Below are positions 25,718-34,122 of a DNA stretch of 64,000 nucleotides, in pieces. Source of the stretch: Rathayibacter rhapontici (lineage in GTDB: Bacteria > Actinomycetota > Actinomycetes > Actinomycetales > Microbacteriaceae); NCBI RefSeq assembly GCF_001995175.1, contig NZ_MUKN01000001.1, forward strand, positions 1 to 64,000, given 5' to 3'. The notes below the pieces were generated by a model that saw only the letters and a list, made by a program, of their open reading frames with translations, did no database searches and was not told the DNA's origin. The position numbers and the translations under genes were made by a program. How positions within the stretch are numbered: position 1 is the stretch's first letter; each line of letters opens with the position of its first letter.

Positions 25718-26896
25718 ATGAGCACTGCGCCCGAGACGATCGACGTCGCCCCGCCGTCCGGCCGCGGTGTGTCGGCCACCTGGTGGTACACCCTCGTGTC
25801 GGCGGGATCGTTCGTGCTCGCCGTGCTGTTCGTCTGGTCCGTGCCGGTCCTCGTCGGCGATCCGCAGCCGTGGCGCGTCGCCGCGTACTTCGGGAGCGCC
25901 GCGGTCTGGTGCGCCGCCTTCGCGGTCCTGGTCCTGCGCTACCGCCGGGCGCGGGAGGACTCGCCCGTCGGCCCCTCGGCGGTCCTCGTCGTCGGAGTCG
26001 CAGCGGCGGCCGGCGTCGGGGCGGCGACCGGCAGCGTCACCTCCGCGCTCTCCCTCGCGTTCGTCCTGGTCGGCGTCCTGCCGTGGCCGCGGGGCGTCCG
26101 CGGTCGCCTCACCGCGCTCCTCACCGTCGTCCTCGTGGTGTCCGCGGCACTCGAGCACGAGCGGCTGAGCGCCGGACCGCTGTCCGAGGCCGACCTGTGG
26201 CCGATGATGCTGATCTTCGCCGCCGCGCTGCCGTTCTCGATCGTCAGCATGCTCTGGTGGTGGGACATCGTGCGCGAGCTCGACCGCGCCCGGGCGGCGG
26301 AGGGTCGCCTCGCGGCCGCGCAGGAGCGGCTGATCCTCGCGGGCGACGTCCACGACCTGCAGGGGCACCACCTCCAGGTCATCGCCCTGCAGCTCGAACT
26401 CGCCGAGCGCCTCCTCCGCGACGATCCCGACGGAGCCCTCGATCAGCTCCGCGCCGCTCAGCGCAGCGTCGACGGCGCCCGTACCGGCACCCGCGACCTC
26501 GCTACGCGCTTCCGCAGCGTCTCGCTCTCGGACGAGCTCGAGAACGCCGCCGACCTCCTCCGCTCGGCCGGGCTGCGCGTGCAGCTCGACATCGGCCCGG
26601 AGGCGGACCTCGCGCCCGCCGACGCCCTCGGCCCCGTGGTCCGCGAGAGCACGACCAACATCCTCAAGCACGGCGGAGGCGAGTCCGCCCGCCTGCGGCT
26701 CGCCCGCGAGGACGGCCAGTGGCGCTTCCACGCCGAGAACGACCTCCCCGCCGAGCCCGAGGCGCCCGACGAGCAGGGCGCCGGCATCGCCGGCATGACC
26801 GAGCGGATCGAGCGCGCCGGCGGCACGCTGCGCACCCGTCCGACGCGGCGCACCTTCGAGCTCGAGGCGCGCCTGCCCGTCGGAGGTGCGCGGTGA
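25718..26896 (+). CDS. DesK/NarX-type sensor histidine kinase
   Basis: A 392-residue kinase. An N-terminal block of about six helices (residues 20-185) acts as membrane sensor, followed by a HisKA_3 dimerisation region with phosphoacceptor His in 'ILAGDVHDLQGHHLQVIALQ', then a HATPase domain ('VVRESTTNILKHGGGESARL', 'GAGIAGMTERIERAGGTL'). ATG 25718. It overlaps the partner regulator (GTGA). Pairs of this type often respond to membrane state or cell-envelope stress; the signal here is unknown. Confidence 0.88.
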   Translation: MSTAPETIDVAPPSGRGVSATWWYTLVSAGSFVLAVLFVWSVPVLVGDPQPWRVAAYFGSAAVWCAAFAVLVLRYRRAREDSPVGPSAVLVVGVAAAAGVGAATGSVTSALSLAFVLVGVLPWPRGVRGRLTALLTVVLVVSAALEHERLSAGPLSEADLWPMMLIFAAALPFSIVSMLWWWDIVRELDRARAAEGRLAAAQERLILAGDVHDLQGHHLQVIALQLELAERLLRDDPDGALDQLRAAQRSVDGARTGTRDLATRFRSVSLSDELENAADLLRSAGLRVQLDIGPEADLAPADALGPVVRESTTNILKHGGGESARLRLAREDGQWRFHAENDLPAEPEAPDEQGAGIAGMTERIERAGGTLRTRPTRRTFELEARLPVGGAR

Positions 26897-27494
26897 TCCG
26901 CGTGCTCCTCGCCGACGACGAGGACATGATCCGCACGGCTCTCGCCGCGCTGCTCCGCCTCGAGGACGACCTCGAGATCGTCGGCGAGTGCCGCGACGGC
27001 GAGGAGGCGGTGGCCGAAGCGCTGCGCCTCGAGCCCGACGTCTGCCTCTTCGACGTCGAGATGCCCGGCATGGACGGCATCGAGGCCGCGGAGCGACTGC
27101 GCCGCTCCTCCGCCACCCGCGTCGTGGTCGTGACCCGCCACGCCCGCCCCGGGGTGCTGCGCCGAGCGCTGGCCGTGGGAGTCGCGGGCTTCCTCCCCAA
27201 GTCGCGCCGCGCCGAGGACGTCGCCAGGTGATCCGCCTGGTCGCGAGCGGACGCCGCTACGTCGATCCCGAGATCGCCGCCGACGCCCTCGCCACGACGC
27301 GCAGCCCCCTCACCGACCGCGAGCTCGACGTGCTGAGCGCCGGCTCCCGCGGCGAGACCATCGGGCAGATCGGAGCCGCGCTGCACCTCTCGAACGGCAC
27401 CGTCCGCAACCACGTCTCGTCGATCCTCCGCAAGCTGCAGGTCGACACCCGCCAGCGCGCGGTGATCGAGGCCCGCGAGCACGGCTGGATCTGA
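26893..27494 (+). pseudogene. NarL/DesR-type response regulator, one frameshift as read
   Basis: Receiver 'VIRVLLADDEDMIRTALAAL' with phosphoacceptor Asp in 'VCLFDVEMPGMDG' and Lys in 'GFLPKSRR'. A break near 27227 (one base missing in 'gtcgcc-aggtgatc') separates it from linker 'IRLVASGRRYVDPEIAADAL' and LuxR-type HTH 'LTDRELDVLSAGSRGETIGQ' / 'NGTVRNHVSSILRKLQV'. Length 602 is one base short of 603, giving a normal 200-residue regulator once repaired. Confidence 0.88.
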
Positions 27495-27534
27495 GCGCGT
27501 CGCTCCGGCCCGACGGCCGAGGCCTGCAGAAGTG

Positions 27535-27586
27535 AGGCTGAGAGGCGGGGATCGGCGCAGGTGACGCGCGATCGGCCTCTCAGCCT
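27535..27586. terminator. Stem-loop of the AGGCTGAGAGGC family
   Basis: AGGCTGAGAGGC (27535-27546) pairs with GCCTCTCAGCCT (27575-27586), 12 bp perfect. It is preceded by 'cagaagt' as at 24891. It lies between the regulator gene and the convergent MBL gene, fitting a bidirectional terminator that is also a dispersed repeat. Confidence 0.65.
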
Positions 27587-27633
27587 GAGTCCTGAGGGGT
27601 TTCAGCCGGTGACCGACCGCGGCCGCCCCGCCC

Positions 27634-28263
27634 TCAGTGCCCGCGCGCGATCCACTCCTCGCGATGCGGCGCCTCCGCCCCGATCGTCGTCGAGTCGCCG
27701 TGCCCGGTGCGCACGACCGTGTCCGCCGGCAGCGTCAGCAGCCGATCGGTGATCGACTCGATGATCGTCGGGAAGTCGCTGTAGGAGCGGCCGGTCGCGC
27801 CGGGTCCGCCCTGGAAGAGCGTGTCGCCCGTGAAGACCGTGCCGAGCTCCTCGGCCACGAAGCAGACCGCTCCGGGCGAGTGGCCCGGCGTGTGCCGCAC
27901 CTCGAGCTCGATGCCGGCCACGGCGATCCGCTGCCCGTCGACGAGCGCCGCGCTCGGCGCGCTGTCGGGGTGCACCACGTCCCAGAGCATGCGGTCGGAG
28001 TCGTGCAGCAGCACGGGCGCACCCGTCGCCTCGCGCACGCCCGCCACCGCGTCGATGTGGTCGTCGTGGGCGTGGGTCAGCAGCACGGCTACGAGAGTGC
28101 GGTCGCCGACCGCCGCCAGGATCGCGTCGGCGTCGTGCGCCGCATCGATGACGACGCACTCGGAGTCGTCGCCGACGATCCACACGTTGTTGTCGACGTC
28201 CCAGGTCCCGCCGTCGAGGCTGAACGTCCCGCTGGTGACGAGGTGGTCGATCCGCGCGCCCAT
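27634..28263 (-). CDS. MBL-fold metallo-hydrolase linked to mscR
   Basis: A 209-residue metallo-beta-lactamase-fold enzyme with the metal motif 'LLTHAHDDHIDAVAG', further ligands in 'HTPGHSPGAVCF' and 'TGDTLF', and final His in 'RTGHGDSTTIG'. Its start overlaps the stop of the mycothiol-dependent dehydrogenase (TGATG). The same pairing occurs in mycobacteria (Rv2259/Rv2260). I infer hydrolysis of the S-formylmycothiol product or a related thioester; this is not shown by the sequence itself. Confidence 0.88.
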   Translation of the reverse strand: MGARIDHLVTSGTFSLDGGTWDVDNNVWIVGDDSECVVIDAAHDADAILAAVGDRTLVAVLLTHAHDDHIDAVAGVREATGAPVLLHDSDRMLWDVVHPDSAPSAALVDGQRIAVAGIELEVRHTPGHSPGAVCFVAEELGTVFTGDTLFQGGPGATGRSYSDFPTIIESITDRLLTLPADTVVRTGHGDSTTIGAEAPHREEWIARGH

Positions 28264-29356
28264 CAGAGCACCACCACCGAGCGCAGCACGTCGCCGCCGG
28301 CCATCGTGGCGAAGGCCTGCTCGATGCCGCGGATGCCGATCCGCTCGCTCACGAACTCGTCCAGGGGCAGTCGGCCCTGCAGGTAGAGGTCGGTCAGCAT
28401 CGGGAAGTCACGCTCGGGCAGGCAGTCGCCGTACCAGCTCGACTTCAGCGATCCGCCGCGGCCGAAGACGTCGAGGAGGGGGATCTCGAGGGTCATCTCG
28501 GGCGTCGGCACCCCGACGAGCACCACGGTGCCGGCGAGATCGCGGGCGTAGAACGCCTGGCGCCAGGTCTCGGGACGGCCGACCGCGTCGATCACGACGT
28601 CGGCGCCGAACGTGTCCGTCAGCTCCTGCACCGCGGAGACGACTCCCGCCTCGTCGAGACCGCTCGAGTCGACGACGTGGGTCGCGCCGAGCTTCTGCGC
28701 GGCGACCAGCTTCTTGGGGTCGCGGTCGATCGCGATGATCGTGCTCGCTCCGGCCAGCTTCGCGCCGACGACGGCGGCGGTGCCGACTCCGCCGCAGCCG
28801 ATGACGGCCACGGAGTCGCCGCGCGTGACGTTGCCGGTGTTCATCGCGGCGCCGAGGCCGGCCATGATGCCGCAGCCCAGCAGGCCCACGGCGGCGGGGT
28901 CGGCCGACGGGTCGACCTTCGTGCACTGCTTGGCGTGCACGAGCGTCTTCTCGGCGAAGGCGCCGATGCCCAGCGCGGGGCTGAGCTCCGTGCCGTCCTC
29001 GAGGGTCATCTTCTGGGTGGCGTTGAAGGTGGTGAAGCAGTACCAGGCTCCGCGCGCACGCAGGCGCGGCACTCGCCGCAGACCGCGCGCCAGTTGAGCA
29101 CGACGAAGTCGCCGACGGAGACGTGCGTCACTCCCTCGCCGATCGCGCTGACCCGGCCCGCCGCCTCGTGCCCGAGCAGGAACGGGAAGTCGTCGCTGAT
29201 CCCGCCCTCGCGGTAGTGGTAATCGGTGTGGCAGACACCGCAGGTCTCGATGTCGACGACGGCCTCGCCGGGCCCGGGGTCCGGGATCACGATGTCGACG
29301 AGCTCCACGGGAGCGCCCTTCGATCGGGCGATGACTCCGCTCACAGTGGTGGGCAT
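28263..29356 (-). pseudogene. mscR: S-(hydroxymethyl)mycothiol dehydrogenase, one frameshift as read
   Basis: Zinc alcohol dehydrogenase family. Catalytic zinc motif '[16 protein letters not shown]' and '[10 protein letters not shown]'; structural zinc loop 'CGECRAC' then '[16 protein letters not shown]', characteristic of mycothiol-dependent formaldehyde dehydrogenase; NAD motif '[17 protein letters not shown]'. A break near 29053 falls in the zinc loop; one extra G after 'gtgcgcg' restores 'CVRGGAWYCF'. The length is one base short of a multiple of three; restored about 364 residues. It oxidises the formaldehyde adduct of mycothiol, detoxifying formaldehyde. ATG 29356 with GGAG upstream. 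Confidence 0.88.
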
Positions 29357-29513
29357 GGGGGCTCCTTCGTCGGGCGGGGGTGGTGCTCGGAACCGTTCCA
29401 CCGTACCGGCCGGGACCCTCGGCGCCGTGAAGGGGAGCGACCCGCACCCGCCCGCGGTCTAGGGTCGGGGGCAGCGCCGCGATCGCCGTGCTCCGAGCAC
29501 GAGGAGGATCGCC

Positions 29514-29987
29514 GTGGAACGTCAGCAGGCGGAGGATCACGTCCGCACCGCGCAGAGCCGCGCCGAGTCGTTCGGCAGCGGTCGCCTCGTGTCGACGTTC
29601 TCCGTGCGGCACCGCCTGGGGCTCGACGTCGCATTCGTGCTCGACGGCGCCGCGGGCGACTTCCAGATCGGCATGGGCGCCGCCTCCGAGGACTACAGCT
29701 CGGTGATGTCGCTCGGAGTCGACAGCCGCGAGGGCCGCCTGCGCGCCGTCGGACTCTGGACGGTCGACGGCCGCGCCGAGAAGCTCGCCGCCCGCATCCT
29801 CCTCCACGACAGCGGGCTAATCGTCGTCGAGGCCGCGCCGCTGCCCCTCGCGAAGCGCCCCCGGTCGCTCAAGTGCTGGTCGTTCCTCCGCCAGGACGGA
29901 GTGGACCACCACTCCGACGTCATCGGCGTCGTCTCCCCCGAGCTGGCCGCCCTGCCCCCGGTGACCCTGAGGACCTACCCGCGCTGA
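29514..29987 (+). CDS. Conserved-looking hypothetical protein
   Basis: A 157-residue soluble protein from GTG 29514, with GAGGAGG about five bases upstream. It begins with a polar helix, then a mostly beta pattern ('[20 protein letters not shown]', '[20 protein letters not shown]'). No signal peptide or membrane segment and no recognised family. It is divergent from mscR and followed by the riboswitch region; no functional link is evident. Confidence 0.65.
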   Translation: MERQQAEDHVRTAQSRAESFGSGRLVSTFSVRHRLGLDVAFVLDGAAGDFQIGMGAASEDYSSVMSLGVDSREGRLRAVGLWTVDGRAEKLAARILLHDSGLIVVEAAPLPLAKRPRSLKCWSFLRQDGVDHHSDVIGVVSPELAALPPVTLRTYPR

Positions 29988-30133
29988 CGGGTCGGCCCGC
30001 GTCCTGAGGACCGTCCTCGGGGAACCCCCGAGCCCACCCGCTCGATCGCCCGGAGGCGATCGGCTCGCCGATAGAGACGTCCCCGCGCGCCCCGCCCAGC
30101 GTCTCGGCGGCTCCGCCGCAGACCCTTCCCAGG

Positions 30134-30160
30134 TTGGCGCGTCGCACCCTTCGCTACAGT
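30134..30160 (+). promoter_or_regulatory. Possible promoter for the riboswitch-terC transcript
   Basis: TTGGCG (30134-30139) and TACAGT (30155-30160), 15-bp spacing, ending about ten bases before the riboswitch. The position is right for a transcription start near 30167; the short spacer lowers confidence. Confidence 0.45.
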
Positions 30161-30169
30161 TGACCCCAG

Positions 30170-30285
30170 CAAGGGGAGTACTCCCGTCTGCGGTGAGCCC
30201 GTCATTACGAATGCGACAGAGCATTCCGGGCCATCGGCTCCGCCCGTGAAGACCTGAGGTCCGCGGCGGAGTGGAGGAGACCTTG
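30170..30285 (+). promoter_or_regulatory. yybP-ykoY (manganese) riboswitch
   Basis: CAAGG at 30170 pairs with CCTTG at 30281 to close the element. It carries the conserved 'AAGGGGAGTA' at the 5' side and 'GGAGACCTT' at the 3' side, with internal 'CGTCATTACGAATGCGACAG' and a GC arm between. This matches the yybP-ykoY class, which senses Mn2+ and commonly precedes TerC/Alx and other Mn exporters. The TerC gene begins 36 nt downstream, so high Mn2+ should raise expression. It occupies most of the gap 29988-30320. Confidence 0.9.
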
Positions 30286-30320
30286 GTGTCATCCTGACCA
30301 CCCACCCCTTGGAGTACGCC

Positions 30321-31358
30321 GTGCAGGTCACCCCCGCCGTCTGGCTGATCACGATCGCCGTGACGATCGCCTTCTTCGTCTACGAGTTCTTCGTCCACGT
30401 GAGGAAGCCCCACGAACCGACCATCGGCGAGTCCGCCCGCTGGTCGGCCTTCTACATCGGCCTCGCGCTGCTGTTCGGCGTCGGCATCGGCGTCGTCACC
30501 GACTGGCGCTACGGCGGCGAGTACTTCGCCGGCTATCTCACCGAGAAGGCGCTGTCGCTCGACAACCTCTTCATCTTCCTCATCATCATGAGCGGCTTCG
30601 CGGTGCCGAAGAAGTACCAGCAGAAGGTGCTGATGATCGGCATCGTCATCGCGCTGATCATGCGCGGAGCGTTCATCGCCGTCGGTGCGGCGCTGATCGA
30701 GAACTTCTCGTGGGTCTTCTACCTCTTCGGCGCCCTGCTCTTCGTCCTCGCCTACCAGCAGATCAAGGGCGACCACGGCGACCCGTCGAACAACGCCTTC
30801 ATGCGCCTGGTGCGCCGCATCCTCCCCGTCACCGACGAGTACCACGGCGACAAGCTGACGGTGAAGAAGGGCGGCAAGCGCTTCGTCACCCCGATGCTGC
30901 TGACGATCGTCGCGATCGGCTTCATCGACCTCGTCTTCGCGCTCGACTCCATCCCCGCGATCTACGGTCTGACCAGCGAGGCCTACATCGTGTTCACCGC
31001 GAACGCCTTCGCGCTGATGGGTCTGCGCCAGCTGTTCTTCCTCATCGGCGGACTGCTCGAGCGCCTCGTCTACCTCAGCCAGGGCCTGGCCGTGATCCTC
31101 GCGTTCATCGCCGTGAAGCTCGTGTTCCACGCCCTCCACGTCAACGAGGTGCCCTTCATCAACGGCGGCGAGCCGCTGCTGTGGGTGCCCGAGATCCCGA
31201 TCTGGTTCTCGCTCACCTTCATCGGAGCGACGATCGCCGTCGCCACGGTCGCGAGCCTGCTCAAGACCCGCGGCGACCGGGGCAGGTCCGACCGCGCGAG
31301 CGTCGACGGCGAGCCGATCGAGACCGCGAAGGACGTCGACTCGCGCACCGACGCGTAG
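30321..31358 (+). CDS. TerC/Alx-family membrane protein, probable Mn2+ exporter
   Basis: A 345-residue membrane protein with about nine helices. Family signatures: 'YLTEKALSLDNLFIFLIIMS' (acidic residues in the first conserved loop) and 'DLVFALDSIPAIYGLT' (paired motif with Asp residues). GTG 30321 is chosen because GGAG lies six bases upstream; a TTG at 30309 is possible. TerC/Alx proteins export manganese or metallate exoproteins. The Mn riboswitch upstream strongly supports manganese homeostasis. Acidic/basic C-terminal tail. Followed by a strong terminator. Confidence 0.93.
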   Translation: MQVTPAVWLITIAVTIAFFVYEFFVHVRKPHEPTIGESARWSAFYIGLALLFGVGIGVVTDWRYGGEYFAGYLTEKALSLDNLFIFLIIMSGFAVPKKYQQKVLMIGIVIALIMRGAFIAVGAALIENFSWVFYLFGALLFVLAYQQIKGDHGDPSNNAFMRLVRRILPVTDEYHGDKLTVKKGGKRFVTPMLLTIVAIGFIDLVFALDSIPAIYGLTSEAYIVFTANAFALMGLRQLFFLIGGLLERLVYLSQGLAVILAFIAVKLVFHALHVNEVPFINGGEPLLWVPEIPIWFSLTFIGATIAVATVASLLKTRGDRGRSDRASVDGEPIETAKDVDSRTDA

Positions 31359-31375
31359 CACTCCGCACCGCACGC

Positions 31376-31412
31376 AGCGCCGCCCGGGAGGCCGTTCCTC
31401 CCGGGCGGCGCT
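31376..31412 (+). terminator. Strong hairpin terminator after terC
   Basis: AGCGCCGCCCGGGAGG (31376-31391) pairs perfectly with 31397-31412, 16 bp and a 5-nt loop, 18 nt after the stop. It may also serve the convergent AlkC gene. Confidence 0.8.
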
Positions 31413-31452
31413 GTGCCGTCGGGCCGCCGTGCCGTCGAGCGGCGCTGAACCG

Positions 31453-32547
31453 TCAGCTCTCGAGCACGAAGTCGACCGGCGTCGACACCACGCCGTTCGC
31501 CTGCACGGTGACGGAGTGGGCGCCCGGGTAGTACCGCCGGGTCGTGATCTCGCGGAACGAGTGCGTCCGGGTCACGGTCGTCCTCTCGCCCGCGGCGAAG
31601 CGCCGGGTCGCGAGGCGGAAGGTCTTGGGTCGGACGGAGCCGTCGGCCCGCTGGAAGCCGATCGAGTAGTCGATGACGACCGTCGCCTCCGTCCCGCCCT
31701 CGTTGACGACCTCGGCCGAGATCTCGACGGAGCCGCCCCAGGGCACCGCGTCGACGGAGAGACTCGGTCGGCCGACCTGCAGCAGTCCGCCGTCGAAGCC
31801 CGCGAGGACGAGCGCTGTCGGGTGGCCCTTCTTCAGCAGGGTCCTGAGTGCGTGGCGCACCACCCGGGGCGTGTTCGCGTCCGGGTCCGCCGACCAGCCC
31901 GCAGCCGTCTCGACCACGAGCTCCGGATCGATGCGACTGAGGTCGTTCAGGTGGTTGGCCGTCGAGCGGCGCACGTACTCGGACTCGTCCCGGTAGGAGG
32001 CGTCGAGGATCCCGCGGGTCGCACGCGGGTGCGCGAGCAGCCACGGCACCCGCTTCGCCCAGGGCAGGAAGGCGCGCGAGCCCTCGGTGGCGAGCCGCCG
32101 CACGTGCTCGTTCTCGTGGTCCGTCCAGGCGAGCATCACCGCGAGCGCCCGCTCGGGCCGGGCGATCAGCAGGTCGCGGATCGCGAACTCGCCGGTCAGG
32201 CCGACGGTGAGCCGCGCGAGGAGCGCGAGCGCCGCGTCGAACTGCTCGGCGGATCCGCTCTCGAGAGCGCGGCCGGTGACGAGCTCCGTCACCGGCCAGA
32301 TCATCCAGCCCTCGAGGAGCTGCTGCTCGACGAGATCGAGGACGAGGCTCTCGACGGCCGGGAACCCTGCGGGCAGGTCGCTCAGCAGCGCGTCGCGCAC
32401 GAGGTCCACGCGCTGCCGGAGCCGGAGGCCGTCCAGTGATCCGCTCACCGCGGCGAGCGCCGGCAGCTCCTCCGGACCCACCGCCCGGATCGACGCGGCC
32501 AGCCGCTCGACGACCTCCGGGCCGATCAGATCGTCCATCGCGCCCAC
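31453..32547 (-). CDS. AlkC-type DNA alkylation repair glycosylase
   Basis: A 364-residue protein. Residues about 1-255 are HEAT-like helical repeats with the AlkC signatures 'EFAIRDLLIARPERALAVML', 'HVRRLATEGSRAFLPWA' and 'VRRSTANHLNDLSRIDPELV'. Residues about 270-362 are the Ig-like domain typical of AlkC ('VVIDYSIGFQRADGSVRPKT', 'THSFREITTRRYYPGAHSV'). AlkC excises cationic methylated purines (3-methyladenine and 3-methylcytosine types) without base flipping. GTG 32547 has GGAAGGGG upstream; ATG 32538 is an alternative. Monocistronic. Confidence 0.9.
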   Translation of the reverse strand: MGAMDDLIGPEVVERLAASIRAVGPEELPALAAVSGSLDGLRLRQRVDLVRDALLSDLPAGFPAVESLVLDLVEQQLLEGWMIWPVTELVTGRALESGSAEQFDAALALLARLTVGLTGEFAIRDLLIARPERALAVMLAWTDHENEHVRRLATEGSRAFLPWAKRVPWLLAHPRATRGILDASYRDESEYVRRSTANHLNDLSRIDPELVVETAAGWSADPDANTPRVVRHALRTLLKKGHPTALVLAGFDGGLLQVGRPSLSVDAVPWGGSVEISAEVVNEGGTEATVVIDYSIGFQRADGSVRPKTFRLATRRFAAGERTTVTRTHSFREITTRRYYPGAHSVTVQANGVVSTPVDFVLES

Positions 32548-32606
32548 GGTGCACCCCTTCCGTCGTGTCGGATCAGGGTCCCATGCACGCCGCGTCCGGG
32601 GTCCGT

Positions 32607-32713
32607 GGATCTCGATCCGCCCGCTCCGCGGGCTGCTCGATCAGCAGAGCGCGCCGCCCCTCTCGATGACACCCTTGCTGGTCGAGCACCCCCGCAGGGG
32701 CGTCCCGAGACCC
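32607..32713. repeat. Two dispersed palindromic elements facing each other
   Basis: Units at 32607-32646 and 32675-32713 in opposite orientation between the AlkC gene and the DUF2382 gene. Confidence 0.7.
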
Positions 32714-32735
32714 GCGTCCACCGAGGACCGACCCC

Positions 32736-33119
32736 TCAGATCTCCGTCCGCTCCACGTCGACGACCTCGCGCCGCAGCTCTTCGGTCACGTCGCGCTCCC
32801 CCGCGACCGACGACACCCGGAGCGTCACACGCTCGACGGGCACGACGGTCCGGGTGATCCCGATCCGCTCCTCGTGCAGGATCACGACGACCGGCTCGAC
32901 AGGAGCGGCCGCTCCGCCGCCCGGCAGCGGATCGCCGCCCTCGAGCGGCTCCCGCACAAGGCGGATCTCCTCGCGGCGGACGTCGACGGTGATCGTCCGC
33001 TGCTCGGTGACGACGACGCGCTCGAGCCGGACGCGCTCGGTCGCGAACCGCCGCGTCGAGACGGCGAGTCGCTCCTCGTGCAGAACGACGGACGGAGGGA
33101 TCTCGGGCGACGCGCTCAT
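32736..33119 (-). CDS. DUF2382 domain protein (small)
   Basis: A 127-residue protein made of DUF2382-type repeats: 'VVLHEERLAVSTRRFATERV', 'ITVDVRREEIRLVREPLEG' and 'VVVILHEERIGITRTVVPVE'. Charged and beta-rich, no signal or membrane segment. DUF2382 proteins are linked to stress responses, often with PRC-barrel domains as in the gene at 34123. An ATGCG microsatellite lies 41-60 nt upstream of the start. Confidence 0.8.
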   Translation of the reverse strand: MSASPEIPPSVVLHEERLAVSTRRFATERVRLERVVVTEQRTITVDVRREEIRLVREPLEGGDPLPGGGAAAPVEPVVVILHEERIGITRTVVPVERVTLRVSSVAGERDVTEELRREVVDVERTEI

Positions 33120-33160
33120 GCGAGGAGCCGGGAACAGGGATGCATGGTGTCTCCGATGTG

Positions 33161-33180
33161 ATGCGATGCGATGCGATGCG
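33161..33180. repeat. ATGCG microsatellite in the 5' region of the DUF2382 gene
   Basis: Four perfect tandem copies of ATGCG (20 bp), with a fifth imperfect copy before them (gatgtg). The tract could change length by slippage and so alter promoter or leader spacing of the minus-strand gene at 32736-33119. Confidence 0.7.
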
Positions 33181-33220
33181 AGGAGCGGACCGGCGACGGG
33201 AGCGCCGGGAAGAAGGGAAC

Positions 33221-33252
33221 GGCCGGTCCCACTCCTAGGAGCGGGACCGGCC
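33221..33252. terminator. Hairpin downstream of the MscS-like gene
   Basis: GGCCGGTCCCACTCC (33221-33235) and GGAGCGGGACCGGCC (33238-33252) pair with one mismatch. It lies 18 nt after the stop at 33270 on the minus strand. Confidence 0.7.
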
Positions 33253-33269
33253 GGTGGAGTGCTGCCGGG

Positions 33270-34035
33270 TCAGACCGCGCGGCGCGCGCTGGTCTTCTGA
33301 CCGGTCTGCTGCTTCGCGGCCTCGGCGGCGCGCGACGCCTGCTCCGTCACGGACGGGGCGTTCTTCGCCTCCTGCTGGATCTTGGGCGCCTCGGCCTCGG
33401 CCTTGGTGAGGATCGCCTCCCAGCGCTGCTGCATCGGCTTGATGAGGCCGCCGCCGGCACCGACGATGATGCGCGGCGATGATCGCGAGCACGGCGATGA
33501 GGATCGGCGTGCTGACGGTCGTGGCGACCTCGATCTGGTTCAGGGCCGCGGTGGCTCCGAGGAACAGGATGAAGATCGCGACGATGTTGCCGAGGAGCTT
33601 GCCGTAGGACAGGCCGCCCAGGGTGTTCTGGATGAGCCCCTTGGCGCCCGCGGCGATCGCGGCGGCGATCACGATGATGATGATCGCGACGATGATCTTC
33701 GGCAGGAAGCCGATGATGCCCTGGAGCAGGTCGCTGACGGGGTTCGGTCCGAAGACACCGAACGCGAACTGGAGCACGAACAGCACGAGCGTGTAGTAGA
33801 TGATCTTCGACACGATGTCGGAGGCGTCGAGCTTCGAGTTCGCGAGCGCCTTCTTGATGCCGCCGCGCTCGACGGCGCGGTCGAAGCCGACCTTCGTCAG
33901 CAGCCGCGAGAGGCCCTTCTCGATGAGCTTGGCGACGATGAGGCCGACGATGAGGATGAGCAGGAAGAGCAGCGCGAGCGGGACGAACGCGATGACCGCG
34001 GCCAGACCGTTCTGCAGTGCGGCGGGGAAGTCCAT
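33270..34035 (-). pseudogene. TM-helix/MscS-like small membrane protein, one frameshift as read
   Basis: Four or five hydrophobic helices ('AALQNGLAAVIAFVPLALLF', 'DIVSKIIYYTLVLFVLQFAF', 'IIVAIIIIVIAAAIAAGAKG', 'LLGNIVAIFILFLGATAALN'), matching the mechanosensitive-channel-related conserved TM helix family. Near 33471 the frame breaks. The continuation 'IVGAGGGLIKPMQQRWEAIL' and tail 'APKIQQEAKNAPSVTEQASR' is in another frame, ending at 33270. The length here is one over a multiple of three, so this break is an insertion or a two-base loss, unlike the others. Restored about 255 residues. Lies between two DUF2382 genes, suggesting an osmotic or envelope stress module. Confidence 0.75.
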
Positions 34036-34122
34036 GGGGGAGCCTTTCGGGCGGGGAGGGCGGGGAGGGTGCGGGGACGGGGCGGTGCGGCCGATCGGGT
34101 GGTCGGCCGCACCGGTGCGCGA

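Noticed and set aside
27200-27260. Programmed frameshift in the response regulator
   Set aside because: No slippery heptamer or stimulatory structure; the same kind of one-base loss occurs in many unrelated genes of the window.
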